Source of the DNA: Aliidiomarina soli
GTDB taxonomy: Bacteria > Pseudomonadota > Gammaproteobacteria > Enterobacterales > Alteromonadaceae
Length of the DNA stretch: 64,000 bases
Direction of reading: 5' to 3'
Assembly (NCBI RefSeq): GCF_003986975.1
Contig: NZ_PIPO01000003.1
Location: 248,001-312,000 of the forward strand
Under the pieces are notes generated by a model that saw only the letters and a list, made by a program, of their open reading frames with translations, did no database searches and was not told where the DNA came from. The position numbers and the translations under genes were made by a program. Shown here piece after piece: positions 1-12,991 of the stretch (its first letter is position 1; every line of letters starts with the position of its first letter).

Positions 1-546
1 CGATCGGATCCACAACTGGTTGCTATGACGGTCTCTGCTGAGTGCTTGATCTAAATCTTCACCGTAGGAACGGCCCCGGACCAGGCCAAGGGTCAGATTC
101 GGGCTCAATGAAAGCACGTCCTGCAGTGAGAGATGGTCATCCTCCGAAGCAGACTTTAACGCTTCGACCTGGTCCGCCAGCCGATGAGACGCCAGCATAT
201 ACAGCCGCAGCGGCGGGAACACCACCTGCGGCAGGGCCGATGCATAGGCGTACTGACCACGTTCTTCATTATAAACACTCTTACCACGACAGACATGAGC
301 CTGTTCGCTCAGCATCGCCTGGGCGCGGGCTGAATTAACAAAGCGTGGCTGGACGTCGAAGTCTCTCAGGTAAGGCTGATACAGCTCAAGTAACTGACTA
401 TTGATATCAGAAGAGGAAGTTGGGGTTGCGACGGGCACGTCAGGGTCAACGTCAGTTAACCAGATAATACGCTGAGGAGACTGCTCAGAAGCTGACGCTG
501 AGCTTAGGATGCAAAAGCCGATAATGTAGAGTAAGCGCTGGAACAT
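1..546 (-). CDS. Periplasmic solute-binding-like protein (partial, C-terminus off window)
   Basis: The frame is open from an ATG at 546 to the window edge, giving 182 codons and no stop. The first ~20 residues (MFQRLLYIIGFCILSSASAS) form a clear signal peptide, so the product is exported. The body contains IIWLTDVDP, PQVVFPPLRLYML and LTLGLVRGRSYG. This pattern fits the conserved exported family TIGR02285, which is distantly related to family-3 extracellular solute-binding proteins. The family assignment is from memory of such sequences and is not certain. No ligand can be named. The gene stands alone here, with 87 bp separating it from the barrel gene on the same strand. Confidence 0.6.
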   Translation of the reverse strand, partial: MFQRLLYIIGFCILSSASASEQSPQRIIWLTDVDPDVPVATPTSSSDINSQLLELYQPYLRDFDVQPRFVNSARAQAMLSEQAHVCRGKSVYNEERGQYAYASALPQVVFPPLRLYMLASHRLADQVEALKSASEDDHLSLQDVLSLSPNLTLGLVRGRSYGEDLDQALSRDRHSNQLWIRS

Positions 547-633
547 AGGTATGAAACCTCAGGCCATGAATAAATAAATCAACACTTAGCTACTAATACT
601 ACGATGAATGTTTAGTATCGGCAATGGCTTTTG

Positions 634-1173
634 TTAAAAATTATAACCAATTAGTAACATAGCACCGGAGACACCAAGAACGGCTAGCTCGGCGTTCATC
701 TGTTTATAACGGAACCCCAGGCTCGGAACGGCCGCCGGTGAGGTGCCAAAATGGTTAAACGGTACCTTGTCTTGATATTCATTACGGTAACCGTGAATAA
801 AGCCAGCAGTCACTTTAGCAAACATGGCGCTGTTTTCACGTTGCCAGAAGTTGTAGTCGTAACCAGCGTACGCATATACGCTGGACTGCGAAAACGAATT
901 ATTAAAAAAAGCGAATCCGAGTAACGGGGTGGCGTTGTTTAATGCCGGGAAACGTGTGTTAAGTGGAATTGACACCATATTGTCGCCGCGCCGTTCAAAG
1001 CCAATAAAATGTTGAGTGTTGTTATGATCTGGCTGCGGATTAAAATGTGTCGTCCATAGCGAGGTGCTTAGGGTGTATTTGTTGTCGGCGGCTCCTTTGC
1101 CGGATTCCGCCTGTGCGGAGCTGGCGATAAGAGCAAACAGCGATAGCAGATTAAGAAGCCTGCGAAACGGCAA
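634..1173 (-). CDS. Small outer-membrane beta-barrel protein, PagP-like topology
   Basis: The longest frame reaches back to 1242, but I choose a TTG at 1173. It has a GAGG Shine-Dalgarno six to seven bases upstream and gives a textbook signal peptide (MPFRRLLNLLSLFALIASSAQA). From the ATG at 1242 that signal would be buried behind 23 hydrophilic residues. The 179-residue product alternates polar and aromatic residues, as barrel strands do, and ends LLIGYNF with the C-terminal Phe typical of outer-membrane proteins. SLWTTHFNP followed by FNNSFSQ recalls the His and Asp-Ser region of PagP, but Asn replaces Asp, so palmitoyltransferase activity is doubtful. Related marine proteins are, I believe, often labelled sn-glycerol-3-phosphate transporters without proof. 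Confidence 0.6.
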   Translation of the reverse strand: MPFRRLLNLLSLFALIASSAQAESGKGAADNKYTLSTSLWTTHFNPQPDHNNTQHFIGFERRGDNMVSIPLNTRFPALNNATPLLGFAFFNNSFSQSSVYAYAGYDYNFWQRENSAMFAKVTAGFIHGYRNEYQDKVPFNHFGTSPAAVPSLGFRYKQMNAELAVLGVSGAMLLIGYNF

Positions 1174-1333
1174 AATACACCTCGGGATGGTTAGTTCTGT
1201 TGGGTTGGAGCTAATACTATGTATCTTCGCCGCAGCCTGCAAACATCTACGGGTATTTTTGCATAGTTATGACAAAGTTGTAGTCAGGTCTGGTTTGCCG
1301 CTAGACTAGGGGCTCGCGAATAAAAAGCTATAA

Positions 1334-4300
1334 ATGATGCGCTTAAATTATATCAAGCTGGCTGGTTTTAAGTCCTTTGTTGACTCAACCAAAGTACCTT
1401 TCCCCGAGCAGATGACCTGTGTAGTCGGGCCGAACGGCTGCGGTAAATCAAATGTGATTGATGCGGTGCGCTGGGTACTGGGCGAAAGCTCGGCGAAGAA
1501 TTTGCGTGGCGATGCAATGACCGATGTTATTTTTAACGGATCGAATTCGCGTAAGCCAGTCTCCCGGGCCAGTGTTGAATTGGTTTTCGATAACAGCGAA
1601 GGGCGCTTGCAGGGCGAGTATGCCAGTTATCAGGAAATTTCTGTCAAACGCCTGGTGACCCGGGATGGCCAGTCCAGTTATTTCCTCAATGGCAGTAAAT
1701 GCCGGCGCCGCGATATTACGGACCTGTTTCTGGGGACAGGATTAGGCCCACGTAGCTACGCGATTATTGAACAGGGTATGATTTCCCGCTTAATAGAGTC
1801 CCGCCCGCAGGAGCTGCGTGTCTTTATTGAAGAAGCCGCAGGCATTTCGAAATACAAAGAACGGCGCAAGGATAGCGAGAGCCGCATGCGCCGCACGCGG
1901 GAAAACCTGGAACGATTAACCGATGTGCGTGACGAACTAGGCACTCAGCTTGCCAAATTGCAACGTCAGGCAGCAGCAGCGCAGCGCTATAAAACCTTAA
2001 AAGCGGAAGAACGGACGCTTAAGGCACAGTTGCAGGCATTGCGTTGGCTGCATTATCAACAGCAATGTGACCGGGTTGAAGCTCAGTTGCGTGACGAGCA
2101 AACCGAGTTAGAACGGTGGATAGCCGAACAACGTGGCAGTGAACGTGGCCAGACCGAGCTTCGTGAGCGCCAGGCACAACTCAAAGCTGACTTTGATAAA
2201 GCGCAGCAAGCTTTCTACCAGTGCAACAATGACATTACCCGGATTGAACAGAGTATTCAGCATCAACGTCAGTTGGCGGACCAAAGGCGGCGTGATCTGG
2301 ACGAAGCGACTCTGCAGCTTGAACAGTTGCGTAGCCAGCTGGACGAAGAAAGCGCTGAGGCTGAGTTGATAGCAGAAACGCTGCTACAGCTTGAGCCGGA
2401 GTTTGAACTTAAACAGGCTGAGCTTGAAGAAAGCAGTGAACGTTTACTCGAACTTGAAGAGGCGTTGCAAAACCAGCAGCAGGAAGCGGATGCTCTCGCG
2501 CAGCGAATGCGCGATAGAAATCAGCGGATCCAGGTTGGTCAGACTGAACTGGCCGGCATGGAGAGCTTGCAACAGCGGCTGGATGTTCAGTATCAGCAGG
2601 CGCAAACGCGCCTGGCTCAGTTACAGCAACAGAATTTGCAAGCGGAACAGGCGCAGTTAAGCGCCACACTAAGTGAAAGCGAACAGCAGCTAGAGGAAGC
2701 TGAACAGACTTATCAGGCAGCAAAACAACATAGCCTGCAACAAGCGACTGACCTGGAAGCGCTGAGTGCTGAAGTACACCAGCTGAACAGCCAGCGGCAA
2801 CAAGTCAGCGGCCGCATCGCCTCGTTTGAACAATTGCTGGCCAGTGCCGAACCGGCTCAGCAACCAGCGCTTGATAGCTGGCTTCAGGGCCAGGCGCATG
2901 CGCCGTCATTGTTGCAGCTGTTGGAGGTCGATACACGCTGGCAAAGTGCCGTTGAAGCGGTGGCAGGCCCGCTGCTGCATGCACCTGTGTTGCGTCAGGC
3001 AGAGTTCGAAACGTTATTGCAAGCGCCGTTAACCCAGGGGGGGCTGTTGCACCTGACTAAAACCGCTGAGCCGCCTCCGGCGAAAAGCCTGGCCACCCGG
3101 TTAAGTGGTGATGCCGCGCATCTGCATTTGTTCCGGCATGTGGCAGTGGTCGCGGACGGAGAGGAAGCGGCAGAGTTATTTGGCCAGCAGTCCTACCTGA
3201 TGGCTGTTGACGAAGCAGGGCGGCTGTATACCCCGGATGGTATTCAACAGCCAACCGATTCGGCGGACAGTGTTCTTGCCTGGCAGCAGAACTTACAGCA
3301 ATTGCAGTCAGATTATGCGCAACTGGAGCAGCAGTCGGCGGCGCTGGAACAACGGCAACGTGAGTTGCGCGAGGAAAAACAACGCAGCGAAACTGAATTG
3401 GAGCGTATTGCCGGGCAACTACGTAACCGTCAGCAGCAGGTTCTTGAGCAACGCACTGAATTGCAATCCTTGCAGCAACGGCTTGAGCACCAGCAACAAG
3501 AGCGTGACGAACTGGAGCAAAGTGTTGAGGAATTATCGCTGACCCTGGCTGAACAGGAAGAACGTAAGCTGGCGTTGGAAGATGAACTCGACAGCCTGCG
3601 TAGTGAAGTAAGTGATCAGGAGCCGGCAGAACAGTTGCAGCAGCAACAATTGAGTCAGGCACGGCAACAATTGCAGGCGGTGCGCGACCAGCAACAGGTG
3701 GTGCAACAGGATGTCTATCAGCTGCAACTGAAGCAGCAGCAGGCACAGCAGTCGCAGGCTCATTTGCAGCGTTCCATGCAACGCAGTAGCAGCAATGAAG
3801 AAGCGTTACGTGAGCGTATAGCGGGTCTGCAGGGGCAGCAGCAGGATCAGGATACGACCGAACAGCAGGAAGAGCTGGCGGAAGCGCTGGCTCGCCGCGA
3901 AGACGCTGAGGCGGAGAAACAGGCATTTGCTGAGGCGCTGGCAGAGGTCGACGCTGAGTTGAACGTGCTCAACAGTGGTCAGCAAGGTGTGCAGCAGAGA
4001 ATTGAGCAGCAGCGAGAGCAGGTCGAAGCTAGCAAGCTTGAGTTGGCCGCCTCCCGCGAACGAGGCCATAGCCTGCTTGAAGGGCTGCAGGAAACAGGCT
4101 ATGCATTGAAAGAAGTGCTGGAAGCCATGCCGGAGGATGCAGACGAAGGTGAATGGCAGCAGCGACTGGACAAGATAGCCCGCGCGTTGCAGCAGCTTGG
4201 GGCGATTAACCTGGCGGCGATCGAAGAGGCCGAGGCTCAGGCGGAACGAAAGGCTTACCTCGACAGTCAGTATGATGATTTGAATGAATCACTGGCGTTA

Positions 4301-4813
4301 CTTGAAGACGCGATTAAAAAGATCGATAAAGAAACACGGCAACGTTTTCGCAAAACTTTCGATCAGGTCAATAGCGATCTGAGTCAGTTATTCCCTAAAG
4401 TATTCGGGGGCGGCAGTGCCTACCTGGCACTGACTGACGACGACCTGCTGGAAACCGGGGTCACTATCATGGCGCGGCCCCCGGGCAAGAAGAACAGCAC
4501 TATTCACTTGCTCTCGGGTGGGGAAAAAGCGTTAACGGCATTGTCGCTGGTATTTGCTATATTTCGCCTGAACCCTGCGCCTTTCTGCATGCTCGACGAG
4601 GTGGACGCACCATTGGATGATGCCAACGTTGGTCGTTTTTGTAGATTGGTGCAGGAAATGTCAGAATCGGTACAGTTTATTTATATCAGCCATAATAAGA
4701 TAGCGATGGAGATGGCGACCCACCTCGCTGGGGTAACCATGCAGGAACCAGGTGTTAGTCGCCTGGTCGCAGTCGATGTGGATGAGGCCGTGGCATTGGC
4801 CGACGCCTCCTGA
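1334..4813 (+). CDS. smc: Chromosome segregation ATPase SMC
   Basis: SMC is a condensin subunit that dimerises, binds ScpA/ScpB and organises and segregates the nucleoid. The 1159-residue protein has Walker A GPNGCGKS at 32-39, long Gln/Glu-rich coiled coils (about 170-500 and 680-1000) flanking a hinge near 510-670, the ABC signature LLSGGEK at 1059-1065, and Walker B FCMLDEVD at about 1085-1092. Length and layout match bacterial SMC. Two ATGs in a row (1334 and 1337) are possible starts, and most family members begin MRL, so 1337 is equally likely. Upstream signals are weak. It is followed at 26 bp by zipA and then ligA, an order common in gammaproteobacteria that use SMC instead of MukBEF. 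Confidence 0.97.
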   Translation: MMRLNYIKLAGFKSFVDSTKVPFPEQMTCVVGPNGCGKSNVIDAVRWVLGESSAKNLRGDAMTDVIFNGSNSRKPVSRASVELVFDNSEGRLQGEYASYQEISVKRLVTRDGQSSYFLNGSKCRRRDITDLFLGTGLGPRSYAIIEQGMISRLIESRPQELRVFIEEAAGISKYKERRKDSESRMRRTRENLERLTDVRDELGTQLAKLQRQAAAAQRYKTLKAEERTLKAQLQALRWLHYQQQCDRVEAQLRDEQTELERWIAEQRGSERGQTELRERQAQLKADFDKAQQAFYQCNNDITRIEQSIQHQRQLADQRRRDLDEATLQLEQLRSQLDEESAEAELIAETLLQLEPEFELKQAELEESSERLLELEEALQNQQQEADALAQRMRDRNQRIQVGQTELAGMESLQQRLDVQYQQAQTRLAQLQQQNLQAEQAQLSATLSESEQQLEEAEQTYQAAKQHSLQQATDLEALSAEVHQLNSQRQQVSGRIASFEQLLASAEPAQQPALDSWLQGQAHAPSLLQLLEVDTRWQSAVEAVAGPLLHAPVLRQAEFETLLQAPLTQGGLLHLTKTAEPPPAKSLATRLSGDAAHLHLFRHVAVVADGEEAAELFGQQSYLMAVDEAGRLYTPDGIQQPTDSADSVLAWQQNLQQLQSDYAQLEQQSAALEQRQRELREEKQRSETELERIAGQLRNRQQQVLEQRTELQSLQQRLEHQQQERDELEQSVEELSLTLAEQEERKLALEDELDSLRSEVSDQEPAEQLQQQQLSQARQQLQAVRDQQQVVQQDVYQLQLKQQQAQQSQAHLQRSMQRSSSNEEALRERIAGLQGQQQDQDTTEQQEELAEALARREDAEAEKQAFAEALAEVDAELNVLNSGQQGVQQRIEQQREQVEASKLELAASRERGHSLLEGLQETGYALKEVLEAMPEDADEGEWQQRLDKIARALQQLGAINLAAIEEAEAQAERKAYLDSQYDDLNESLALLEDAIKKIDKETRQRFRKTFDQVNSDLSQLFPKVFGGGSAYLALTDDDLLETGVTIMARPPGKKNSTIHLLSGGEKALTALSLVFAIFRLNPAPFCMLDEVDAPLDDANVGRFCRLVQEMSESVQFIYISHNKIAMEMATHLAGVTMQEPGVSRLVAVDVDEAVALADAS

Positions 4814-4839
4814 TACTAACAAAGGGTTACAAGGACACG

Positions 4840-8367
<3,528 letters not shown>

Positions 8368-8368
<1 letters not shown>

Positions 8369-9975
8369 CAGATATTTACCCGGGTGACGTCAACGTATAA
8401 GGTAAGCCGTTGGCCTGGCTGTAAAAAGCGTTGGCGGTTGATCTCATTCCAGCGCTCAATGTCTGCAATGGAGACACTGAAACGGTTGGCAATCCGGTCC
8501 AGCGAATCGCCTGAACGGACCTGATAATAGACCGCCCGGACCACCGCGCCATCGCCTGCATTGGAGGGACGCTCCTGGCGCCAGATGGTCAGCGTCTGAC
8601 CGGGGCGAAGAAAGTCACCCGGTGCCATATTATTCCATGAGGCTAAGCTGCGTACCGGCACATTGTATTTACGGCTAAGGTCCCATAAGGTGTCGCCACT
8701 GGCGACCTGGTGGTTAATACGATGATTGCCTCGCGAACGGTTTTGCGTCGACACCCGGCGTTGCTCAGCACTCAGGGTGTATTCTTCGAGGTCGAGACTG
8801 GCCACCGGAATCAATAGATGGTCGCCCTGGCGGATAACGTGCCCGTCGAGTTCATTGGCTAACTGGATTGCACGTGCGGTTGTACCGTATTGATTTGCAA
8901 TCCGGATCAGCGATTCGCCGCTTTGTACCTGATGGCGTTGCCAGTTCATCCACTGCTCAGGCGACGTTTGCGCCAGGGCAACGTTAAACTGCTCGGCGTT
9001 GGCCACTGGCAGCAGTAAACGATGGGGGCCGTCCGGGCCGGTAGCCCAGCGATTATACCCAGAGTTAAAGCGATGCAATTCGTGCAGAGTCATCCCCGCC
9101 ATTTCAGCGGCTTGCGCTAAGTCTATCTGATTCTCAAGTTCAATTACCGCGGTGACAGGCTGGTTGGCAACATAACGCCAGTCAACGCCATAGTTTTGGC
9201 TGTCACGTAACAGCTCGGCCAGCGCCAGAATTTTCGGAACGTAGTTTTGCGTTTCGCGTGGTAAGTCTAGTGACCAGAAATCAGTCTCTAGACCGGCATT
9301 TTTATTGCGACGGATCGCTCCGGCGACCCGGCCCTGACCTGCATTGTACGCAGCCATCGCGTGCAGCCAGTCACCGTCAAAGGTACGGTGCAGGCGTTCC
9401 AGGTAATCCAGCGCGGTATCGGTGGCAGCAATGATGTCGCGACGGCCGTCGTACCACCAGTTGATATCCAAACCGTAGTAAGTCGCGGTGCTCGGGATGA
9501 ACTGCCAAATGCCTGATGCACTGCCATGAGAGTAGGCAAAGGTATCATAGGAACTCTCGACCACAGGCACCAGCGCCAGCTCTACTGGTAATCCACGTTC
9601 TTCGATACGCTCAATAATGAGATATAAAAAGGGTGCGGCCTGCTGTGAAATGCGATCAATATAGCTCGAGTGGCGGGTGTACCAATCGATATGAGTCTGC
9701 ACTCGTTCGTTAACAGGCACATCAATACTCATTTGCAAGCGTATGCGATCCCACAGGTCAGCCTGTTGCTGAGGGGAGAGGCTGGTATCGGTCGAGGTTG
9801 GTGTCGGTAAATTGACGGGGGCATTGAGCGCGTATAACGCCAGGCCCTCATCCATGGAGTGAGTGCGTTCCTCATCGGTATAAGGCTTCGGCATCACATT
9901 ATCAGAAACCCATTGGGTCGCCTGGCAGCCAGACAAAGCAAGGGCACCGAGTACCGCAAGACATATTTTTTTCAT
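8368..9975 (-). CDS. mltD: Membrane-bound lytic murein transglycosylase D
   Basis: MltD cleaves the MurNAc-GlcNAc bond of peptidoglycan with formation of 1,6-anhydroMurNAc. The product starts MKKICLAVLGALALSGCQ, a lipoprotein signal with lipobox LSGC, so it is probably anchored in the outer membrane. The SLT domain (about 95-280) has the catalytic Glu in VPVVESSYD and the GSASGIWQFIPSTA and AYNAGQGRV motifs. Three LysM domains follow (about 345-390, 420-465 and 485-530), each with the (V/S)SG(E/D)(S/T)L core. I use ATG 9975, preceded by AGG at six bases, rather than a TTG two codons earlier. Three LysM repeats is a common number for MltD in marine gammaproteobacteria. Confidence 0.95.
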
Positions 9976-10105
9976 ATACAACCTATGTAGCGCACGGCTT
10001 TTAAAGCCATTTTATCGTTAAAGGTAACCGCTACGCGGCTACTTACTGATGTAAATTTAAGCAAAATCTACGCCAATGATACATACTGATTGGTATGCCA
10101 TTGAC

Positions 10106-10870
10106 TTAAAAGTTATCTTTCCAGTTGCGTAGACAGGCAAAGACTTCTACCGGGTCACCAAGACTGGTTTGCGCATGGATTTGCGCTGCATCTTTGACGC
10201 TTTGTAAGTGGCAGCGCAAAAAGGGGTTAATTTCTGCCTCCAAGGCTAACGTAGATGGCAACGTCGGCATATCCTGTTGACGTTTTTTTTGCACCCATTG
10301 CGAATGTTTGTCAAGCATATGGTTGTCGGGTTCCACTGCCTTTGCAAAGGCAAGGTTGGCCGCAGTGTACTCATGAGCGCAATATACCAGCGTATCCTCA
10401 GGTAGCTGTCGAAAACGCTGTAAACTGCTAAAAAATTGCTTCGGTTCGCCTTCAAACATACGACCGCAGCCGGCTGAGAACAAGGTATCACCGCAAAACA
10501 GCCAGGGTTCAGCGTAGAAGGCAATATGGTCCAGCGTGTGCCCCGGGCAAGCGAGCACTGCCAATTCAAGAGGCAGATCAGGCACCTTGATAGTATCACC
10601 ATCCTCTAGTCGGTGGGTAATACCTGCAATGTTATTATGCGGGCCAAATACCGGGCAGCCGAAGCGCGCCACTAACTCGTCAATAGCACCGGTGTGGTCG
10701 TGATGATGGTGGGTAATCAGGATCGCGCTAAGTGTTAACTGGTGCTTGTCCAGGTACTCAAGTACCGGCGCCGCTTGACCTGGGTCGACGACCGCGCAAT
10801 GCTTACCGTCACTAGCGTCAATCAGCCAGATGTAATTGTCGTCAAACGCACGAATGGCATGTAATTGCAT
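10106..10870 (-). CDS. gloB: Hydroxyacylglutathione hydrolase (glyoxalase II)
   Basis: GloB hydrolyses S-lactoylglutathione to D-lactate and glutathione, the second step of methylglyoxal detoxification. The 254-residue metallo-beta-lactamase-fold protein carries THHHHDH at 53-59, the binuclear metal site, plus CPGHTLDHI and FCGDTLFSAGCGR further on, all typical of glyoxalase II. The C-terminal substrate domain ends with LRNWKDNF, as in family members. The gene is divergent from the methyltransferase at 10920, with 49 bp between the two starts. This gloB/methyltransferase pairing is conserved in gammaproteobacteria. Confidence 0.95.
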   Translation of the reverse strand: MQLHAIRAFDDNYIWLIDASDGKHCAVVDPGQAAPVLEYLDKHQLTLSAILITHHHHDHTGAIDELVARFGCPVFGPHNNIAGITHRLEDGDTIKVPDLPLELAVLACPGHTLDHIAFYAEPWLFCGDTLFSAGCGRMFEGEPKQFFSSLQRFRQLPEDTLVYCAHEYTAANLAFAKAVEPDNHMLDKHSQWVQKKRQQDMPTLPSTLALEAEINPFLRCHLQSVKDAAQIHAQTSLGDPVEVFACLRNWKDNF

Positions 10871-10919
10871 AAGTCTGCATCCTCAGTCAGAGTATACTGC
10901 CCAGTATAAGGGGCCTTAG

Positions 10920-11657
10920 ATGTTAATAAAACCAGCTTTAGTCGCACGTTCCAAACGTCAGCCATTGGCCTGGCGTGATCTGGCTCATGGTAGCTACCTG
11001 TGTCAGGCGGAGCGCAATGCGTTGGCTCCGTACTGGGCAACCATAGCCGGCGATTACGCGCTCCAGTTGGGTCGGTTAAGTGAAGCCATTTCAAAAGGTT
11101 GCCGGGCACGTGAGAAAGTCCCGGTTCATCCTGGCGATGATGCCCGGGTGCGGGCTCAGCTGAACGCACTACCTTTTGCCCGGCGCAGTGTAGATGTGGT
11201 GATCATGGCGCATGTACTTGAGTATGCGGATGACCCCCATCAGTTACTGCGTGAAGCAGATCGTAGCCTGGCGTTTGACGGTTACCTGATCCTAACTTTG
11301 TATAATCCGCTAGCGCTGGCAACCCTGACCGGGTTATTTCCCGGTAGTGCGGGCAAACCGCCATGGAGTGGTCGCTATTTTAGTAAGGCCCGGATTGAAG
11401 ACTGGCTGGGGTTATTGAACTATGAAGTGTTGGCCAGTGGTTACGCTGGCAGCCGCGCGCTTTGGCTTAGCCGCAGTGATGCCAGTCACGAGAGCGAAAA
11501 TCGATTGTGCAATTATGTCCCCTGGCTGCGCAGCTGCTATTATTTGATTGCCCGAAAGCGCGTGTTCCCATTAACCCCGAGCCCGGGATTTCTCCAGTTC
11601 GCACGTCAGGTTACAACCCCGAAAGCCGTGCCGTCGCCGACCAGTCGAAACATTTGA
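10920..11657 (+). CDS. SAM-dependent methyltransferase, YafS-like
   Basis: The 245-residue protein has a class I methyltransferase core. LNALPFARRSVDVVIMAHVLEYADDPHQLLREADRSL (about 82-118) carries the post-II/III motifs, and DGYLILTLYNP follows. The usual glycine-rich motif I is poorly conserved. It matches E. coli YafS in position, between gloB and rnhA, and in general sequence character. The substrate is unknown. The start ATG lies 49 bp from the divergent gloB start. Its stop codon is embedded in the -35 box of the downstream sulfur-cassette promoter. Confidence 0.85.
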   Translation: MLIKPALVARSKRQPLAWRDLAHGSYLCQAERNALAPYWATIAGDYALQLGRLSEAISKGCRAREKVPVHPGDDARVRAQLNALPFARRSVDVVIMAHVLEYADDPHQLLREADRSLAFDGYLILTLYNPLALATLTGLFPGSAGKPPWSGRYFSKARIEDWLGLLNYEVLASGYAGSRALWLSRSDASHESENRLCNYVPWLRSCYYLIARKRVFPLTPSPGFLQFARQVTTPKAVPSPTSRNI

Positions 11658-11681
11658 CATACTTAATATTGGGTTTATAAT
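11654..11681 (+). promoter_or_regulatory. Consensus sigma-70 promoter of the sulfur cassette
   Basis: TTGACA at 11654-11659 and TATAAT at 11676-11681 are both perfect consensus hexamers, separated by 16 bp. The -35 box overlaps the stop codon of the preceding methyltransferase gene. A start of transcription near 11688 would give a leader of about 60 bases before the ATG at 11747. Such a strong promoter normally needs a repressor, and a dyad lies just downstream. Confidence 0.85.
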
Positions 11682-11695
11682 TTCTTGGTTATAAG

Positions 11696-11716
11696 TATAT
11701 TCTATTTTTGAATATA
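11696..11716. promoter_or_regulatory. Operator-like inverted repeat TATATTC-N7-GAATATA
   Basis: This is a perfect 7-bp dyad with a 7-bp spacer, placed about 8 bases after the expected transcription start of the consensus promoter. The ATTC...GAAT core resembles sites of ArsR-family persulfide sensors (SqrR/BigR type). That link is inference, the spacer differs slightly from what I remember, and no regulator gene is present in the window. Confidence 0.55.
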
Positions 11717-11746
11717 GTGACTGGCGATAGAAGCAGGAATCTAAAG

Positions 11747-12493
11747 ATGGCTCTTTTTGGTGCGTTGATAATAGGCCTAAGTCTTGGCTTGTTTGGCTCG
11801 GGCGGTTCGATTCTTACCGTACCGGTGTTGCTTTATCTTTTGCACCAGGACCCTCAGGTAGCGATTGCCTCGTCATTGCTGATTGTGGCCGGCATCAGTT
11901 TTTTTGGTTCAGTGCAAAACGCATTTAAGAAATTAATCAGCTGGCGCCATGTTGGCTTTTTCGGTATTCCAGGCGTGTTTGGAACCTGGCTTGGCGCACT
12001 CGCGGGTTTAATGGTAGATCCACGCTGGCAGCTGTTGGTATTTTCGCTGTTAATGATAGTGGCCGCTTACATGATGTGGCGGGCGCGCTTACCTGAACTG
12101 GGTGCCCCCATTGTTATACGGCCCTGGAAAGTGATGGCAGAGGGTCTGATTGTAGGCTGTATCACTGGGTTTGTCGGGGTTGGCGGTGGCTTTTTGATTG
12201 TTCCGGCGTTGGTTCTCTTGGGTGGGCTAAGTCTGCCGATCGGGATCGCAACAAGTCTGGTTATTATTGCACTTAAATCCGTGGTCGGTTTTGCCCAGTA
12301 CTATGTGCCGATGACGAATGCTGGTTATCAGTTCGAAATGGGCGTAATCGCCACCATGATTGTGGCAGGCGTGATAGGTAGTTTTGGCGGCAGCTGGCTG
12401 GCCATACGGTTACCTAAGCAGAAAATGCAGCGCGGATTTGCGGTTTTTCTGGTGTTAATGGCCGCTGTGGTGATTTATCAGTCCGTTTTATAG
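11747..12493 (+). CDS. TauE/SafE-family sulfite/sulfur-anion exporter-like membrane protein
   Basis: The 248-residue protein is mostly hydrophobic with about eight transmembrane segments. It has the family's repeated glycine-rich motifs GLFGSGGSILTVP (residues ~9-21) and GFVGVGGGFLIVPAL (~143-157). TauE/SafE proteins move sulfite, sulfoacetate or other sulfur anions across the inner membrane. I choose ATG 11747, with AGGA eight bases upstream, over a TTG at 11708, which lies inside the operator dyad. It is the first gene of a four-gene sulfur cassette that interrupts the usual gloB-rnhA-dnaQ neighbourhood. Confidence 0.85.
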   Translation: MALFGALIIGLSLGLFGSGGSILTVPVLLYLLHQDPQVAIASSLLIVAGISFFGSVQNAFKKLISWRHVGFFGIPGVFGTWLGALAGLMVDPRWQLLVFSLLMIVAAYMMWRARLPELGAPIVIRPWKVMAEGLIVGCITGFVGVGGGFLIVPALVLLGGLSLPIGIATSLVIIALKSVVGFAQYYVPMTNAGYQFEMGVIATMIVAGVIGSFGGSWLAIRLPKQKMQRGFAVFLVLMAAVVIYQSVL

Positions 12494-12586
12494 CGAATTA
12501 ATTAGGCCCTGTTAATATTAATCAGAATAGCAGGGTAGTTTGGTCGTGCAGCGTGCACAAAAAGCAGTATAAGGTGAGACAAGGTT

Positions 12587-12979
12587 ATGAAAACAGCACA
12601 ACAGTTAGTAGCAGAGGCAAAGCAGGCAATCGTTGAATGCAGCGTTGATGAGCTGGCTCAGGTGACAGAGTCAGACGCGTTGATCATTGATATTCGGGAA
12701 CCCGCTGAATACAGCGATCATCATATAAAAGAGGCAATCAATCTGCCGCGCGGCGTGCTCGAATTCCAGTTGGCCAATCATCCATCGGTAGCAGCAAGTG
12801 GCTGCGAACCTATGGTCGCGCTGGAGCAGCTAAAGGCTCGTCCGACTTACCTGATTTGTCGCTCCGGTGGACGCTCTGCGCTGGCCGCAGAGTCGTTACA
12901 GAAAATGGGTTTAGAAAAAGTATTTTCAGTCGCAGGTGGGATGCAAGCCTGGGTCGATAGCGGCAAGCCAACAGTGTAA
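12587..12979 (+). CDS. Single-domain rhodanese (sulfurtransferase)
   Basis: The 130-residue cytoplasmic protein has a rhodanese fold. It contains LIIDIREPAEY (32-42), HHIKEAINLPRG (45-56), and the active-site loop CRSGGRS at 91-97 with Cys91 as the persulfide carrier. The terminal motif is VAGGMQAW. Rhodaneses pass sulfane sulfur between thiosulfate, glutathione persulfide and acceptors. AAGG lies 3-4 bases before the ATG and AAGGTGAG lies further upstream. The gene is 93 bp after the TauE-like gene and 12 bp before the first YeeE/YedE gene, so a shared role in thiosulfate or persulfide handling is likely. Confidence 0.9.
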   Translation: MKTAQQLVAEAKQAIVECSVDELAQVTESDALIIDIREPAEYSDHHIKEAINLPRGVLEFQLANHPSVAASGCEPMVALEQLKARPTYLICRSGGRSALAAESLQKMGLEKVFSVAGGMQAWVDSGKPTV

Positions 12980-12991
12980 GGCGAGAAAAAA

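Noticed and set aside
3057-3926. 289-codon minus-strand open frame inside smc
   Set aside because: It lies wholly within the coiled-coil part of smc. It arises from Gln/Glu-rich codon bias, has no ribosome site and codes for a Pro/Ala/His-rich low-complexity product.
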